A stretch of 24,070 bases of DNA from an uncultured Prevotellaceae bacterium (GTDB lineage Bacteria > Bacteroidota > Bacteroidia > Bacteroidales > Muribaculaceae). Below are positions 1 to 7,145 of this stretch, piece by piece; the stretch's first letter is position 1; the number at the start of each line of letters is the position of its first letter. The stretch is taken from NCBI GenBank assembly GCA_937904375.1, contig CALDIG010000167.1, forward strand, positions 1 to 24,070, in the 5' to 3' direction. Both the position numbers and the translations under genes were made by a program. The notes under the pieces were generated by a model. It did no database searches and was not told the DNA's origin. It worked only from the letters and a program-made list of their open reading frames with translations.

Positions 1-270
1 GAGAGTTGCTATCTCACTTTTTAATGTTGAATTTTCTTCTCTAAGAATGTCGATAATTTCCTGCTTGCTGTTGTCATTATCAAGTTTATCCTTAATATAA
101 TTGAGAGTTTCCGTTAAAGAATTGTATTTCTCATTCTGCTGTGACAAGATTTCAATAGTGTTATTTTCGAGCTTGACAACTTTCTGAGATAAATCTTCAC
201 GTTGCTCAAGCTTTGAAAGTCTGTCGGACAAGGAATCAATATTATTCAATTTTTCAAGAATAGGATGCAT
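1..270 (-). CDS. Coiled-coil protein, N-terminal part (runs off window)
   Basis: An open frame of 90 codons starts at ATG 268-270 and is still open at base 1. In-frame stops (TGA, TAA) lie upstream and no other ATG lies between them and this start, so the start is firm. The peptide begins MHPILEKLNNIDSLSDRL and is rich in Lys, Glu, Asn, Ser and Leu with heptad-like spacing, which suggests a long coiled coil; there is no signal peptide. No family could be recognised. It is A+T-rich compared with the phage structural genes, and a Bacteroidota-type promoter lies about 75 bases upstream. It could be the last gene of the element or the first host gene beyond it; the sequence does not decide. Confidence 0.6.
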   Translation of the reverse strand, partial: MHPILEKLNNIDSLSDRLSKLEQREDLSQKVVKLENNTIEILSQQNEKYNSLTETLNYIKDKLDNDNSKQEIIDILREENSTLKSEIATL

Positions 271-344
271 AGTTCGTTGGTTTTTAGTGAATAATAGATA
301 TTGTTATCAGTGGTCTTCCTTGTCAGGATCCTTGTTTTAGTCTG

Positions 345-377
345 CAAATATAAGCACTATCAATCAATCAATCACAA
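345..377 (-). promoter_or_regulatory. Candidate promoter for the coiled-coil gene
   Basis: On the minus strand TATATTTG (345-352) fits the Bacteroidota -7 consensus TAnnTTTG. A TTG at 375-377 could be the -33 element, although the 22-base spacer is slightly long. The stretch between them is a run of TGAT repeats. Transcription would begin near 338, about 68 bases before the start codon at 270. Confidence 0.45.
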
Positions 378-454
378 TTTTTTAATAATATTTTGCACTT
401 TTGTGTTGTGCAACATGTTTCAGAAGCCGTCGCGGATGGAACGGTCAGTGAAAG

Positions 455-1012
455 TCAACGGTTGAAGATGGGCCATAGCGGCTCAGGTTCTTTCAAAGCC
501 TCATCAAGCGCGGCATGAAGTGAGGCGATACGTTCTGGGTAGCATTTCAAAGCGAATTTGTAAACAGGTTTATATACCGGTTTTACCACATTCTTTATAT
601 TTTTCGGCCGCTTTTCACATAGCATGAAAACCGGGTCATATATTGATTGCATGTGATAAGCAAAGTCAGTGAACCAAATACGCACCACACCATCGCGAAT
701 AGCGATTTGAAAACTGTAGTGTAAGTAGTTGCTGGCCGCCGAGAGGAAAATGTTTTTTATGCGCACGTAGTCATGGAAGCTGTCAGGGGTGCCAGAGAAC
801 ACGATACGGTCTTCCTCAATGTGTTTCTCAGCCCAGCCCCACGCGATGTCTTTGCGGCTGTGCAGCCAGGTCTCGGCTATTTCGGCAAGTACCTCTTTGG
901 GGACATCTGGATAATAAAACGTGCTGTCAATGCGCAGCAGCACATCATCTTCGCCCCACGACGGCAGGGCGAAACACGCTACCAATAATATATTAACGAT
1001 GAATCTGTACAT
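455..1012 (-). CDS. Exported protein of unknown function, DUF4468-like (tentative)
   Basis: The product is 185 aa. Residues 1-20 (MYRFIVNILLVACFALPSWG) form a classic Sec signal peptide, so the protein is probably periplasmic. The rest alternates helix and beta segments. Its pattern, an early 'VPKEVLAEIAETWL' helix and a central 'IRDGVVRIWFTDF' strand, resembles the DUF4468/TBP-like-fold proteins of Bacteroidota; this is from memory and weak. A short internal repeat KPVYKPVYK lies near residues 144-152. The start ATG 1010-1012 sits 17 bases from the predicted transcription start. The promoter has the same layout as the phage repressor promoter and is enclosed by an inverted repeat (see separate entries). 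By context it is likely expressed in the lysogen, as a superinfection-exclusion or fitness gene would be; that role is inference. Confidence 0.7.
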   Translation of the reverse strand: MYRFIVNILLVACFALPSWGEDDVLLRIDSTFYYPDVPKEVLAEIAETWLHSRKDIAWGWAEKHIEEDRIVFSGTPDSFHDYVRIKNIFLSAASNYLHYSFQIAIRDGVVRIWFTDFAYHMQSIYDPVFMLCEKRPKNIKNVVKPVYKPVYKFALKCYPERIASLHAALDEALKEPEPLWPIFNR

Positions 1013-1034
1013 AGAAATAACGATTTAAACGGTG

Positions 1035-1066
1035 CAAAGATAACTCTAATTTTTAGAGTGTGCAAA
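1035..1066 (-). promoter_or_regulatory. Promoter with palindromic operator for the exported protein
   Basis: Read on the minus strand: TTTG (1063-1066), a 20-base spacer, then TATCTTTG (1035-1042), a full Bacteroidota promoter. The spacer contains the perfect palindrome CTCTAAAAATTAGAG (1044-1058), four bases after the -33 element and one base before the -7 element. The same arrangement is found in front of the repressor gene at 19747-19778. A protein bound here would block RNA polymerase. Confidence 0.8.
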
Positions 1067-1075
1067 TTCTGTGCC

Positions 1076-1112
1076 AAAAAATTAGGCTGCTTAGCTTCAC
1101 AGCCAGGCAGCC
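1076..1112 (-). terminator. Intrinsic terminator inside the inverted-repeat segment
   Basis: On the minus strand the arms GGCTGC and GCAGCC (1085-1112) pair around an inner GGCU/AGCU stem closed by a GUGA tetraloop. They are followed by TAATTTTTT. It lies between the outer promoter at 1148-1177 and the inner promoter at 1035-1066, so it would stop transcripts from the outer promoter before they reach the gene. Confidence 0.6.
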
Positions 1113-1147
1113 CAGGAATGGTTATTTCTATGTAGAATAGTACGTCG

Positions 1148-1177
1148 CAAAGGTAAGCAATATATTTAAGTTATCAA
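1148..1177 (-). promoter_or_regulatory. Second leftward promoter outside the inverted repeat
   Basis: On the minus strand TTG (1175-1177), a 19-base spacer and TACCTTTG (1148-1155) match the Bacteroidota promoter. Its predicted start near 1141 is just upstream of the right repeat arm. No gene begins directly after it; the next feature is the terminator at 1076-1112, so it would make a short leader RNA unless termination fails. Confidence 0.55.
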
Positions 1178-1216
1178 CAAAATATTTTAGATTTCAACAG
1201 TTTGTTAACATTGAGC

Positions 1217-1243
1217 AAAAAAAAGCCTCTCGGTTTGAGAGGC
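1217..1243 (-). terminator. Intrinsic terminator of the phosphoribosyltransferase gene
   Basis: On the minus strand, just after the stop codon at 1251, the perfect 7-bp stem GCCTCTC/GAGAGGC with a 5-base loop is followed by eight T residues. It is a textbook rho-independent terminator. Confidence 0.9.
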
Positions 1244-1250
1244 TAGTGGG

Positions 1251-1823
1251 TTAGGCGTTGTTGTGCTGGAAAGCGGTGGCGGCGAGAAATATGCCGCCCA
1301 CCACCTTTGCGCCCATCTCCTCGAGATACTCAACCATGGTGCTGAAGCTCTTGCCCTTGGTAATCACATCGTCGAAGATAATCACCTTGCGTCCGTTGAA
1401 GAAACGGCGGTCGAACTTCAAGACTTGCACCTTAGAGATAGACTTGCACACCTTGTGCTCGTGAATAGCGAGTCGTGTTCCCTCGACCTTGATGTGCTTG
1501 TAGGCGTTAGCCATCTGCGTTGCCTTGCAGACCTCTTGAGCGAATAGCTCGTAGCGCATCTGTGTTCTCTCCTCGCTGCTTGCAGGTATGCAGACGAAGG
1601 TACAGTTTTCGAGGTCAGGCATAGACTCGTCGAGTGTCGTGCTAACCCACTGGGCGACCTCTGCTGAGATGGCGGTGTCGCCGTCTTTGAATTTCCACAC
1701 TTTCTTGCGGATGCCCCAAGCCTTGCCATCAGCCTGAACGGTGGTGGGGATGTAGGTGTAGCGAGCAGCCATGAAGATGTTGTCGTTGTTCTCGAAATCA
1801 GGAGTGTTTGAAATGTGTACCAT
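1251..1823 (-). CDS. Phosphoribosyltransferase-fold protein (ComF-like)
   Basis: The product is 190 aa. Residues 147-160 (VIIFDDVITKGKSF) form the PRPP-binding loop of type I phosphoribosyltransferases: hydrophobic strand, Asp151-Asp152, then the T-K-G-K-S turn. Residues 77-95 (a CIPAS strand followed by R..MRYE..) resemble the ComF-like subgroup. Such enzymes transfer ribose phosphate from PRPP to a base or act as PRPP-sensing regulators; the substrate cannot be told. It is cytoplasmic, with no signal peptide. It is a single-gene unit, with its own terminator and a long gene-free leader upstream. It may be element cargo or a host gene, since proteins of this type occur as orphans in Bacteroidota genomes and mobile elements. 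The start ATG 1821-1823 is preceded within a few bases by an out-of-frame ATG at 1826-1828. Confidence 0.8.
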   Translation of the reverse strand: MVHISNTPDFENNDNIFMAARYTYIPTTVQADGKAWGIRKKVWKFKDGDTAISAEVAQWVSTTLDESMPDLENCTFVCIPASSEERTQMRYELFAQEVCKATQMANAYKHIKVEGTRLAIHEHKVCKSISKVQVLKFDRRFFNGRKVIIFDDVITKGKSFSTMVEYLEEMGAKVVGGIFLAATAFQHNNA

Positions 1824-1877
1824 AACATAGAAATTTTAAGAGTGAATAATTTTTTATTTACACTGCCACGTGACGAG

Positions 1878-1909
1878 CAAAGAGTGAGATTGCCAACAAG
1901 GTTTTCCAA
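1878..1909 (-). promoter_or_regulatory. Possible weak promoter for the phosphoribosyltransferase gene
   Basis: On the minus strand ACTCTTTG (1878-1885) departs from TAnnTTTG at its first two bases, with a TTG at 1907-1909 21 bases upstream. It is the best candidate in the 175 bases ahead of the start codon. Predicted leader is about 48 bases. Confidence 0.3.
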
Positions 1910-1961
1910 GGCTAAATACTACCCGCAGGGCTGGAGATTTCGGCTGAAACAGCGCCTGACC

Positions 1962-1989
1962 TTGCATATCGAGCCAAGCCGTAACTTTG
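1962..1989 (+). promoter_or_regulatory. Candidate rightward promoter into a gene-free region
   Basis: TAACTTTG (1982-1989) on the plus strand is an exact TAnnTTTG match, with TTG at 1962-1964 17 bases upstream (slightly short). It points into the 540-base GC-rich gene-free stretch and towards the 3' end of the tape measure gene, so it would make a noncoding or antisense RNA. Confidence 0.35.
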
Positions 1990-2540
1990 CGGTGTAAAAG
2001 GAAAAATTACTCTCAAAATTTGTTATGGTCCACTCAGACGCGACGATGAACAATGTGACATCTGGTCGCTTGCCACGCCTCCCACCACCCAGGCGGCAAG
2101 GCAGGGCACGCAGTGCGGAAATACAGGCGACAACCGGCAAGCCCAGCGGGTGCCGACACCGACGAATGCCCGACCCGAAACCCTTTGTATGAATGCCAGA
2201 GGAGAGAACCGCGCCGAGTAATTGCCAAGAGGTGGTCACGCTGATGGGAGCCCACAAGCCAAGGTCAAGGGGTGAGCGCGAGAGGGGGGGTGCAAGTTCT
2301 AAGATGCAAGTCCGTTCAACCTCCACTCTAACGGTTGCAAGATGATTATGACGATGTGACAAGGGCAAGAAGCACGATGGTTGAAGCGAGGAAATGGGCC
2401 GGTAGTGGGCAGCACTCACCGCCACCGCAGCAGCACAACGCCCCACCAGCCTGCCGAGAGGCATAGGCGAAATAATAGTGGCGATACCATCACTGGCACC
2501 GCCACTCATCAGTTACTATATAAACGTTGAAATTAAGATA
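1990..2540. other. GC-rich gene-free region; candidate structured RNA
   Basis: Open frames here on both strands have implausible compositions (Arg, Ser, Cys, Pro-rich) and no recognisable domain, and I judge them spurious. The stretch is clearly richer in G+C than its AT-rich borders and contains stable stems: CTTGC/GCAAG plus CGCCT/AGGCG at 2069-2100, CGGCA/TGCCG with inner CCC/GGG around 2133-2155, and AGTGGCG/CGCCACT at 2477-2506. The hexamer TGCAAG occurs three times between about 2291 and 2345. It could be a noncoding RNA from the rightward promoter at 1962-1989, a long 3' region of the tape measure transcript, or a decayed gene. A similar gene-free region lies on the other side of the tape measure gene. 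Confidence 0.4.
2477..2506 (-). terminator. Possible terminator of the tape measure gene
   Basis: A 7-bp stem AGTGGCG/CGCCACT lies 35 bases after the stop codon at 2541 and is followed on the minus strand by ATTATTT. The loop is long (16 bases) and the T tract weak, so it may instead be part of the structured region. Confidence 0.3.
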
Positions 2541-5500
2541 TCATCGCTTGGGATTGTTTTTCATGCGCTGGTAACGTTCCCATGAGCGGTCAAAACCCCG
2601 CTCGCCGTCCATCACCATGAACGATTCAATGCCGTCGGCAAGGCGAGCGTTGAGTTCGTTGATGGCATCGGTCTGCCGCTCCATGGAGGCTGCTACCATC
2701 ACCATCGAGGTGTCGTGCTGTTCGGCGGTGCGTTGCTGGGCGACAGTCATATCGCCGAGTATGGCACCCTGTCCGATGGCACGACTCACATCTTCTCGAG
2801 TGAGCGAACCCACTGTGTTGTTGCGCTGCGCTTGGTCTATCAGACGAAGCACAGGAAGCAACTGAGGATTCGACACAGCATTATGGTTCGCCACGAACTC
2901 ATTGGCGTGCACCACACCGGCTTCACGTCGGTTGTTTGGATCACGCGCTGTGAAGCCACCCTCGTAGTAGCCCATCTGCTGCGCCTGGTGCGACTTCTTG
3001 ATAGTAGCTATTTGCAGGGCTCCAGCCGCGAGGGCCATACTGGCAGCAATCGGGCCAAGTATGTAACCAATCATCGGCACTTGCGCTGCGCTGGCATAAG
3101 CATTAATCGCAGCCATTGCTGTCGATGCCACGGCTTGCGCCATCTCGATGACCATAGCACGTTTATCATACTTGGTCTTAATCTTAGCAATCTCTTTCTC
3201 TTTCTGCTCCTCCAGTTTCTTCTTTTTCTTGTCATTGTTGCCGGCAGCGTCAATTTGAGCTTTATAATTCTTTTCGACTTTCGCGAGTTCAAGGTCACGG
3301 CTTGCGTTGGCATAGTCGGTGTAGGATTTTACACCGGCGTTCATCACCGCAAAGGCGGCTGCCGCCATGTCACTGATAGTCTTCAGCTTCTCGGGCAGTG
3401 TGCTGCCAAGGTCTTCAAAGCCAGCTTTCCAAGACTCGACGAGCGTGGTGACCATTGTAGCCCACTCCGAGCCTTGACCTTTGATGAGTTCCACAATCTT
3501 GTTGTGATAGTTCTGCACAATCTGCCACTTGCGGCTCTCGTAGTCCTCTTGAGAGATGAGCCCATGGTTGCGTGCATCCTCGAGTGCCTTCATCTGCTTA
3601 TCGTAGGTGTCCTTAGCGTCGTCAAAGTCCTGGTTCTTGGCTTTCGTGCCCGTCTTTGTGTTCACCTCGTCGCGATATTTCTTGCGGATGGCAGCCTTGG
3701 CAGCCTCGACCTCCTCAGTATTTAACTTATCTTGCTTGTGTAACTCATCGACCACAGCCAGTTCAGCATCCATGCGATCCTTGGCACCTTTTTGGCTATA
3801 GATATATAGCCAAGCTGACAAGTCAGCATCCATTTTCTTGCGCTGCCGCAGTATCTCGGCCTGTTTCGCCTTCTCAAGAGCAAGTTCCGCATCCGCACGT
3901 TCCTTGGTGTTCTTAACCGTCAAGTCACGGACTTTCTCAAGATACTCGATGTCAATCTTGGCGAGTTCATTGTCAAGAGCCTGCTGATTATGGAAGATTT
4001 TAGAATCAGGCTCATAATATCGCATCTGTGCGGCCATCTTGTCGGCATCGCGCTGTTGCTCGAGAGACTTCTTTTTGCGCTCAAGCATCTCTTTATCGTG
4101 CTTTGCCTCATCATCGGCTTGCTTGGTGCGCACATCGGCGGCATCTTTTGACTGGTCTTGCCCATACTTCTTATATACGGCCAGCACATCGCCATAGTAT
4201 TGTTTAGTGCGATCATATTGCTTTTCAACATAATCATTGTATGACTTCATATCTCCTTTGCGATATTGGTCATTGAGTTTCGTTATATCATCGTTTTTTT
4301 GTGCGGTCAATGCCTCAATCTCCTCCTTCATCTTTTTAAGAGCCTCATCCTCCTTGTTAGTGGTAGATTTGTGGGCTCCACCGCCTTTTCCACTGCCGCC
4401 ACCACCTGGACGATATGGTGCTGGAGTTGGCGCAGTAGGGGTAAAAGAAACACGTGGAGTGCTACTTTCAATATCATATACCTGCTTTGCTAGTTTTTCA
4501 TTAGAATCCTCATACCCTTTAATTACAGCAGCTGTGTTTTTCTCAATAGTTTCAACGATGCGGGCAGGATAATCAAATTTTGTTGCAGCTTCTGTGGCAC
4601 TCATCACTCTACCTGTTCCAGGTTCCAGCACACTACCACCACCTGTTGCAATGTAATATTGTAACCCAGGGAAGTCCTTATATAATTGATTAACTTTCTC
4701 GTCGCGCTCCTGTTGCACTTGCATAATCTTCTTGGAGTTTTCCTTGATGATTTCACGAGCTCCTTCTGCACGAGCCTTAGCAATAATTGCATTTGTCAAT
4801 CTCTCATATTGGTCAGCAGCCTGACCTGCAAGGATTGCCTCATCTGACAACTTTGCGAAATATGCGGGGTAGATGCGTTGCAATTCGTCGACAGCCGCTT
4901 TTCGGTCTTTAGTTGAGGCTGTGACATCTTGTGTGCGCTTATATAGCATTTTGAGTGTAGAGAGTTCATCCGCAGCGATATCAATTGCTCGTTTCTCTAC
5001 CGAAATCAAATCTTCTTCTGCTTGAGATAAATTTCGAGTTTTCTTCGTCAAGTCCCATACAACTGCAGCGACAGCTATGACGGCGGCAGCAACGGCAGCA
5101 TAAGGATTTGCCTTAATTGTGGCCCATAATTTAATAAAACTGGCCTTAACTGTTTCATTCCAGAATACCATCAGTTTGTCCCATGCGACTTTAGCCTTTT
5201 CGGCAATGGTGGCGGCATTAACGGCAATGGTGTAGCCGGCAATAGAAGCAGTGATTGCAATAATCGAGACTTTATACTCCGAGATAAACGATATGGTCGC
5301 CGACAGCACACGCATCATGGCACTCGTGCCAGTGATGGCGTACTTCATGGCCGGTGCGAGTTTTTGGCCCAACTCCACCGCCATTTCGTGGAAGCCTTTC
5401 TTGGCTTTATCAAGATTGGCTTGCACAGTGTTGTTCTGAACGCCATACTCCTTAGTCACCGAGGTCCCCTCTTTGAAAGCCTTGTTGGCGGCGATCTGTT

Positions 5501-6761
5501 GTTTCTTCACTTCGTTAATGTTACCGGCGAGAGCAGCCAGAACCCCCGAGGCACGCGCTCCATCGGTACCCATGTCTTTGAAGATAGGAGCTAACACATC
5601 GATATTGCCGAGTTGATTCAGTCGCTCAAGCAGCATGATCAGAGCCTCGTTGGTATCTTCTTTCAGCACCTTGCTGAAATTTTGCAGGTCCATGCCGGTA
5701 GCCTTTGCGATCTTGGCTGGATCCTGGAACAGTTTCATGATAAGTTGCGAGAGAGCCGTGGCGCTCATCTCCACCGCTTGACCCTGCGAGTCAAGCACGG
5801 CAGCGAAGCCCATAATCTCGGGAATGGTCATGTTCGCTTGCTTGCCCACGCCGGCAAGGCGTTGAGCGAATTGGGCCAGGTAAGGAGCCGAAGCGGTACA
5901 GTTCTGCGACAGCTCATTGATGACCGAGCCCACCGACAGCAGCGACTGCTCGACACCGAGGCGGTCTTTATCGCCAAAGATGTCGGTCAGTTTAGAGAGC
6001 GTCAGCGTAGCCCCCTCACCCAGGTCATCGAGAGCCACATTGATTTGGTTGGCAGCGGTGACGAAGCCAAGCACATCCTCTTGACTTTGCAAACCCAGTC
6101 GGCCAGCCTCTTGCGCCAGTTTGTTCAGGTCTTCACGGCTGGTGCGTGTGTCAATCTTCTTGAACTCCTCGTTCAGTTTGGTCACCTCGTCGGCAGTCAT
6201 GCCGGTGAACTTGCGCACATTCGCCATTTCGCCCTCCATATCGGCGTATGCCTGCACCGCTTGGCGTGCTGTGAACACCAAGCCGGTGAAAGCAGCGGCA
6301 GCACTGGCGATGCTCATGCCCCACTCATTCACTTTGCGGTTGATGCGAGACAGCAGCCCTTCGTGCTCACGAAGCTCGGCATCCACGGTCTTGATTTCGG
6401 CTTTCACACGCTTGATGGCTTCGACGTGAGCCTTCCAAGCCGCCGAGCCTCGCTCCATGTGGTCCAGGTCAGCTTTCAGTTGTTTGAGTGTGTGACGCAG
6501 TTCCTTTGGCGATGACTCATTGAGTTTCGCCAAAGCAGCCTTGCACCGCTCCGAAGCGGTGCGAGCGGTGTCAAGCTGGCGAGAGACCTTGTTAATCTCC
6601 TTTTGGATCTTGACAAGCCCTTTTTGGTCTCCAGCCGCCTCGAACTGACGTTTTTTTTCGTTCAGTTTGTCGAGTTTCGTTTCCAGTTCGGCAATTTTGC
6701 GCCCAACAGGTTGGGTGTTCAGCTCAATGCCGACCGTTGCTTTAGTATTTATATCAGGCAT
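2541..6761 (-). CDS. Phage tail tape measure protein
   Basis: The 1406-aa product is the ruler that sets tail length and is threaded through the tail tube. Residues about 20-135 form a charged coiled coil. Residues about 145-460 match the TP901-type tape measure core (the segment around 176-265, with 'EMANVRKFTGMTADEVTKL' and 'LNKLAQEAGRLG', is characteristic). A hydrophobic, Ala-rich stretch lies around 475-560. A Gly/Ser linker near 790 separates a second long coiled coil of about 800-1190 rich in Lys, Asp and Glu. A second hydrophobic segment follows at about 1204-1255. By the usual 0.15 nm per residue the tail would be roughly 200 nm, typical of a long non-contractile tail (inference). 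It has its own candidate promoter and is flanked on both sides by gene-free structured DNA, unlike the usual tightly packed tail operon. Confidence 0.93.
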   Translation of the reverse strand: MPDINTKATVGIELNTQPVGRKIAELETKLDKLNEKKRQFEAAGDQKGLVKIQKEINKVSRQLDTARTASERCKAALAKLNESSPKELRHTLKQLKADLDHMERGSAAWKAHVEAIKRVKAEIKTVDAELREHEGLLSRINRKVNEWGMSIASAAAAFTGLVFTARQAVQAYADMEGEMANVRKFTGMTADEVTKLNEEFKKIDTRTSREDLNKLAQEAGRLGLQSQEDVLGFVTAANQINVALDDLGEGATLTLSKLTDIFGDKDRLGVEQSLLSVGSVINELSQNCTASAPYLAQFAQRLAGVGKQANMTIPEIMGFAAVLDSQGQAVEMSATALSQLIMKLFQDPAKIAKATGMDLQNFSKVLKEDTNEALIMLLERLNQLGNIDVLAPIFKDMGTDGARASGVLAALAGNINEVKKQQIAANKAFKEGTSVTKEYGVQNNTVQANLDKAKKGFHEMAVELGQKLAPAMKYAITGTSAMMRVLSATISFISEYKVSIIAITASIAGYTIAVNAATIAEKAKVAWDKLMVFWNETVKASFIKLWATIKANPYAAVAAAVIAVAAVVWDLTKKTRNLSQAEEDLISVEKRAIDIAADELSTLKMLYKRTQDVTASTKDRKAAVDELQRIYPAYFAKLSDEAILAGQAADQYERLTNAIIAKARAEGAREIIKENSKKIMQVQQERDEKVNQLYKDFPGLQYYIATGGGSVLEPGTGRVMSATEAATKFDYPARIVETIEKNTAAVIKGYEDSNEKLAKQVYDIESSTPRVSFTPTAPTPAPYRPGGGGSGKGGGAHKSTTNKEDEALKKMKEEIEALTAQKNDDITKLNDQYRKGDMKSYNDYVEKQYDRTKQYYGDVLAVYKKYGQDQSKDAADVRTKQADDEAKHDKEMLERKKKSLEQQRDADKMAAQMRYYEPDSKIFHNQQALDNELAKIDIEYLEKVRDLTVKNTKERADAELALEKAKQAEILRQRKKMDADLSAWLYIYSQKGAKDRMDAELAVVDELHKQDKLNTEEVEAAKAAIRKKYRDEVNTKTGTKAKNQDFDDAKDTYDKQMKALEDARNHGLISQEDYESRKWQIVQNYHNKIVELIKGQGSEWATMVTTLVESWKAGFEDLGSTLPEKLKTISDMAAAAFAVMNAGVKSYTDYANASRDLELAKVEKNYKAQIDAAGNNDKKKKKLEEQKEKEIAKIKTKYDKRAMVIEMAQAVASTAMAAINAYASAAQVPMIGYILGPIAASMALAAGALQIATIKKSHQAQQMGYYEGGFTARDPNNRREAGVVHANEFVANHNAVSNPQLLPVLRLIDQAQRNNTVGSLTREDVSRAIGQGAILGDMTVAQQRTAEQHDTSMVMVAASMERQTDAINELNARLADGIESFMVMDGERGFDRSWERYQRMKNNPKR

Positions 6762-6778
6762 AATCGTTGCTTTTTGTG

Positions 6779-6786
6779 CAAAGTTA
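6779..6786 (-). promoter_or_regulatory. Candidate -7 element for the tape measure gene
   Basis: TAACTTTG on the minus strand lies 18 bases upstream of the start codon at 6761 and fits TAnnTTTG. No clear TTTG or TTG is present 19-21 bases further upstream, so the promoter may be weak or activator-dependent. Confidence 0.45.
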
Positions 6787-7145
6787 AACCAATGCGGAAG
6801 TCTATAAAAAGACTGCCACCGCTCTCATTTTCGTGAACACACGAAAATGGTGTAACTCGTGGGTCGTAGAAGTTTCTGAAATAGGTAATTTACCCTATTT
6901 TAGATGCGACCCACGAGGGGTAAAAGCGAACTCTTTCGCTACTCCAGCGAGCAAAACCCTTAACAAATAGGGTGTTGCGAGCGCAATTTGACCGCAAACT
7001 TGCGGTCAGAACGAAAGTTCTGCCCCCACTGCCCTACGCCGCCGAGCCGCTTACCGCCTTGAGGTCGGCGGAATATGCCAGCGGTCGCTCGCCGTGCGCC
7101 CGTGGGCGTTCTCGGTGTGTTGTGGTGAGTCACTTACCACCCAAA
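6787..7145. repeat. Gene-free cluster of perfect palindromes between terminase and tape measure genes
   Basis: No believable reading frame is present. Successive inverted repeats fill about 200 bases: CATTTTCGTG/CACGAAAATG (6826-6849, 4-base loop); CTCGTGGGTCG/CGACCCACGAG (6856-6866 with 6907-6917) enclosing AAATAGGTAA/TTACC-TATTT; AGCGAA/TTCGCT (6925-6940); GCAAAACCCT with one mismatch to AGGGTGTTGC (6951-6978); TGACCGCAA/TTGCGGTCA (6989-7008); CAGAAC-GAAA-GTTCTG (7007-7022, a GNRA tetraloop on the plus strand). Further right, CCGCC/GGCGG and GTGGTGAGTCACTTACCAC (7122-7140) continue the pattern. It may be a structured RNA, a packaging or recombination site, or a REP-like repeat cluster. Confidence 0.75.

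Larger units (their letters stand above)
1008..1134. repeat. 18-bp inverted repeat enclosing the promoter of the exported-protein gene
   Basis: The left arm 1008-1025 reads TACATAGAAATAACGATT. The right arm 1117-1134, read on the minus strand, is the same except for one base (G to C). The arms lie 91 bases apart and enclose promoter 1035-1066 and terminator 1076-1112. The left arm contains the start codon of the exported-protein gene. The layout resembles the invertible promoters of Bacteroides surface loci, or it could be an RNA switch that hides the start codon in longer transcripts. Confidence 0.7.

Noticed and set aside
393..413. TTGCAC/GTGCAA hairpin as terminator of the exported-protein gene
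   Set aside because: Only six base pairs and no T run follows on the minus strand.
1121..1134. Recurring start context TTTCTATG (1012, 1823, 19865 and an orphan at 1126) as a translation signal
   Set aside because: Few copies; the one at 1126 is explained by the inverted repeat and the one at 1823 is out of frame.
1919..2509. 196-codon minus-strand frame in the GC-rich region
   Set aside because: Composition is rich in Arg, Ser, Cys and Leu with no domain, it continues through AT-rich leader sequence, and hairpins cover the same bases.
2715..3725. 336-codon plus-strand frame
   Set aside because: It lies wholly inside the tape measure gene on the other strand; His/Leu/Val-rich shadow frame without promoter or domain.
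5613..6515. 300-codon plus-strand frame
   Set aside because: Antisense shadow of the tape measure gene's N-terminal part.
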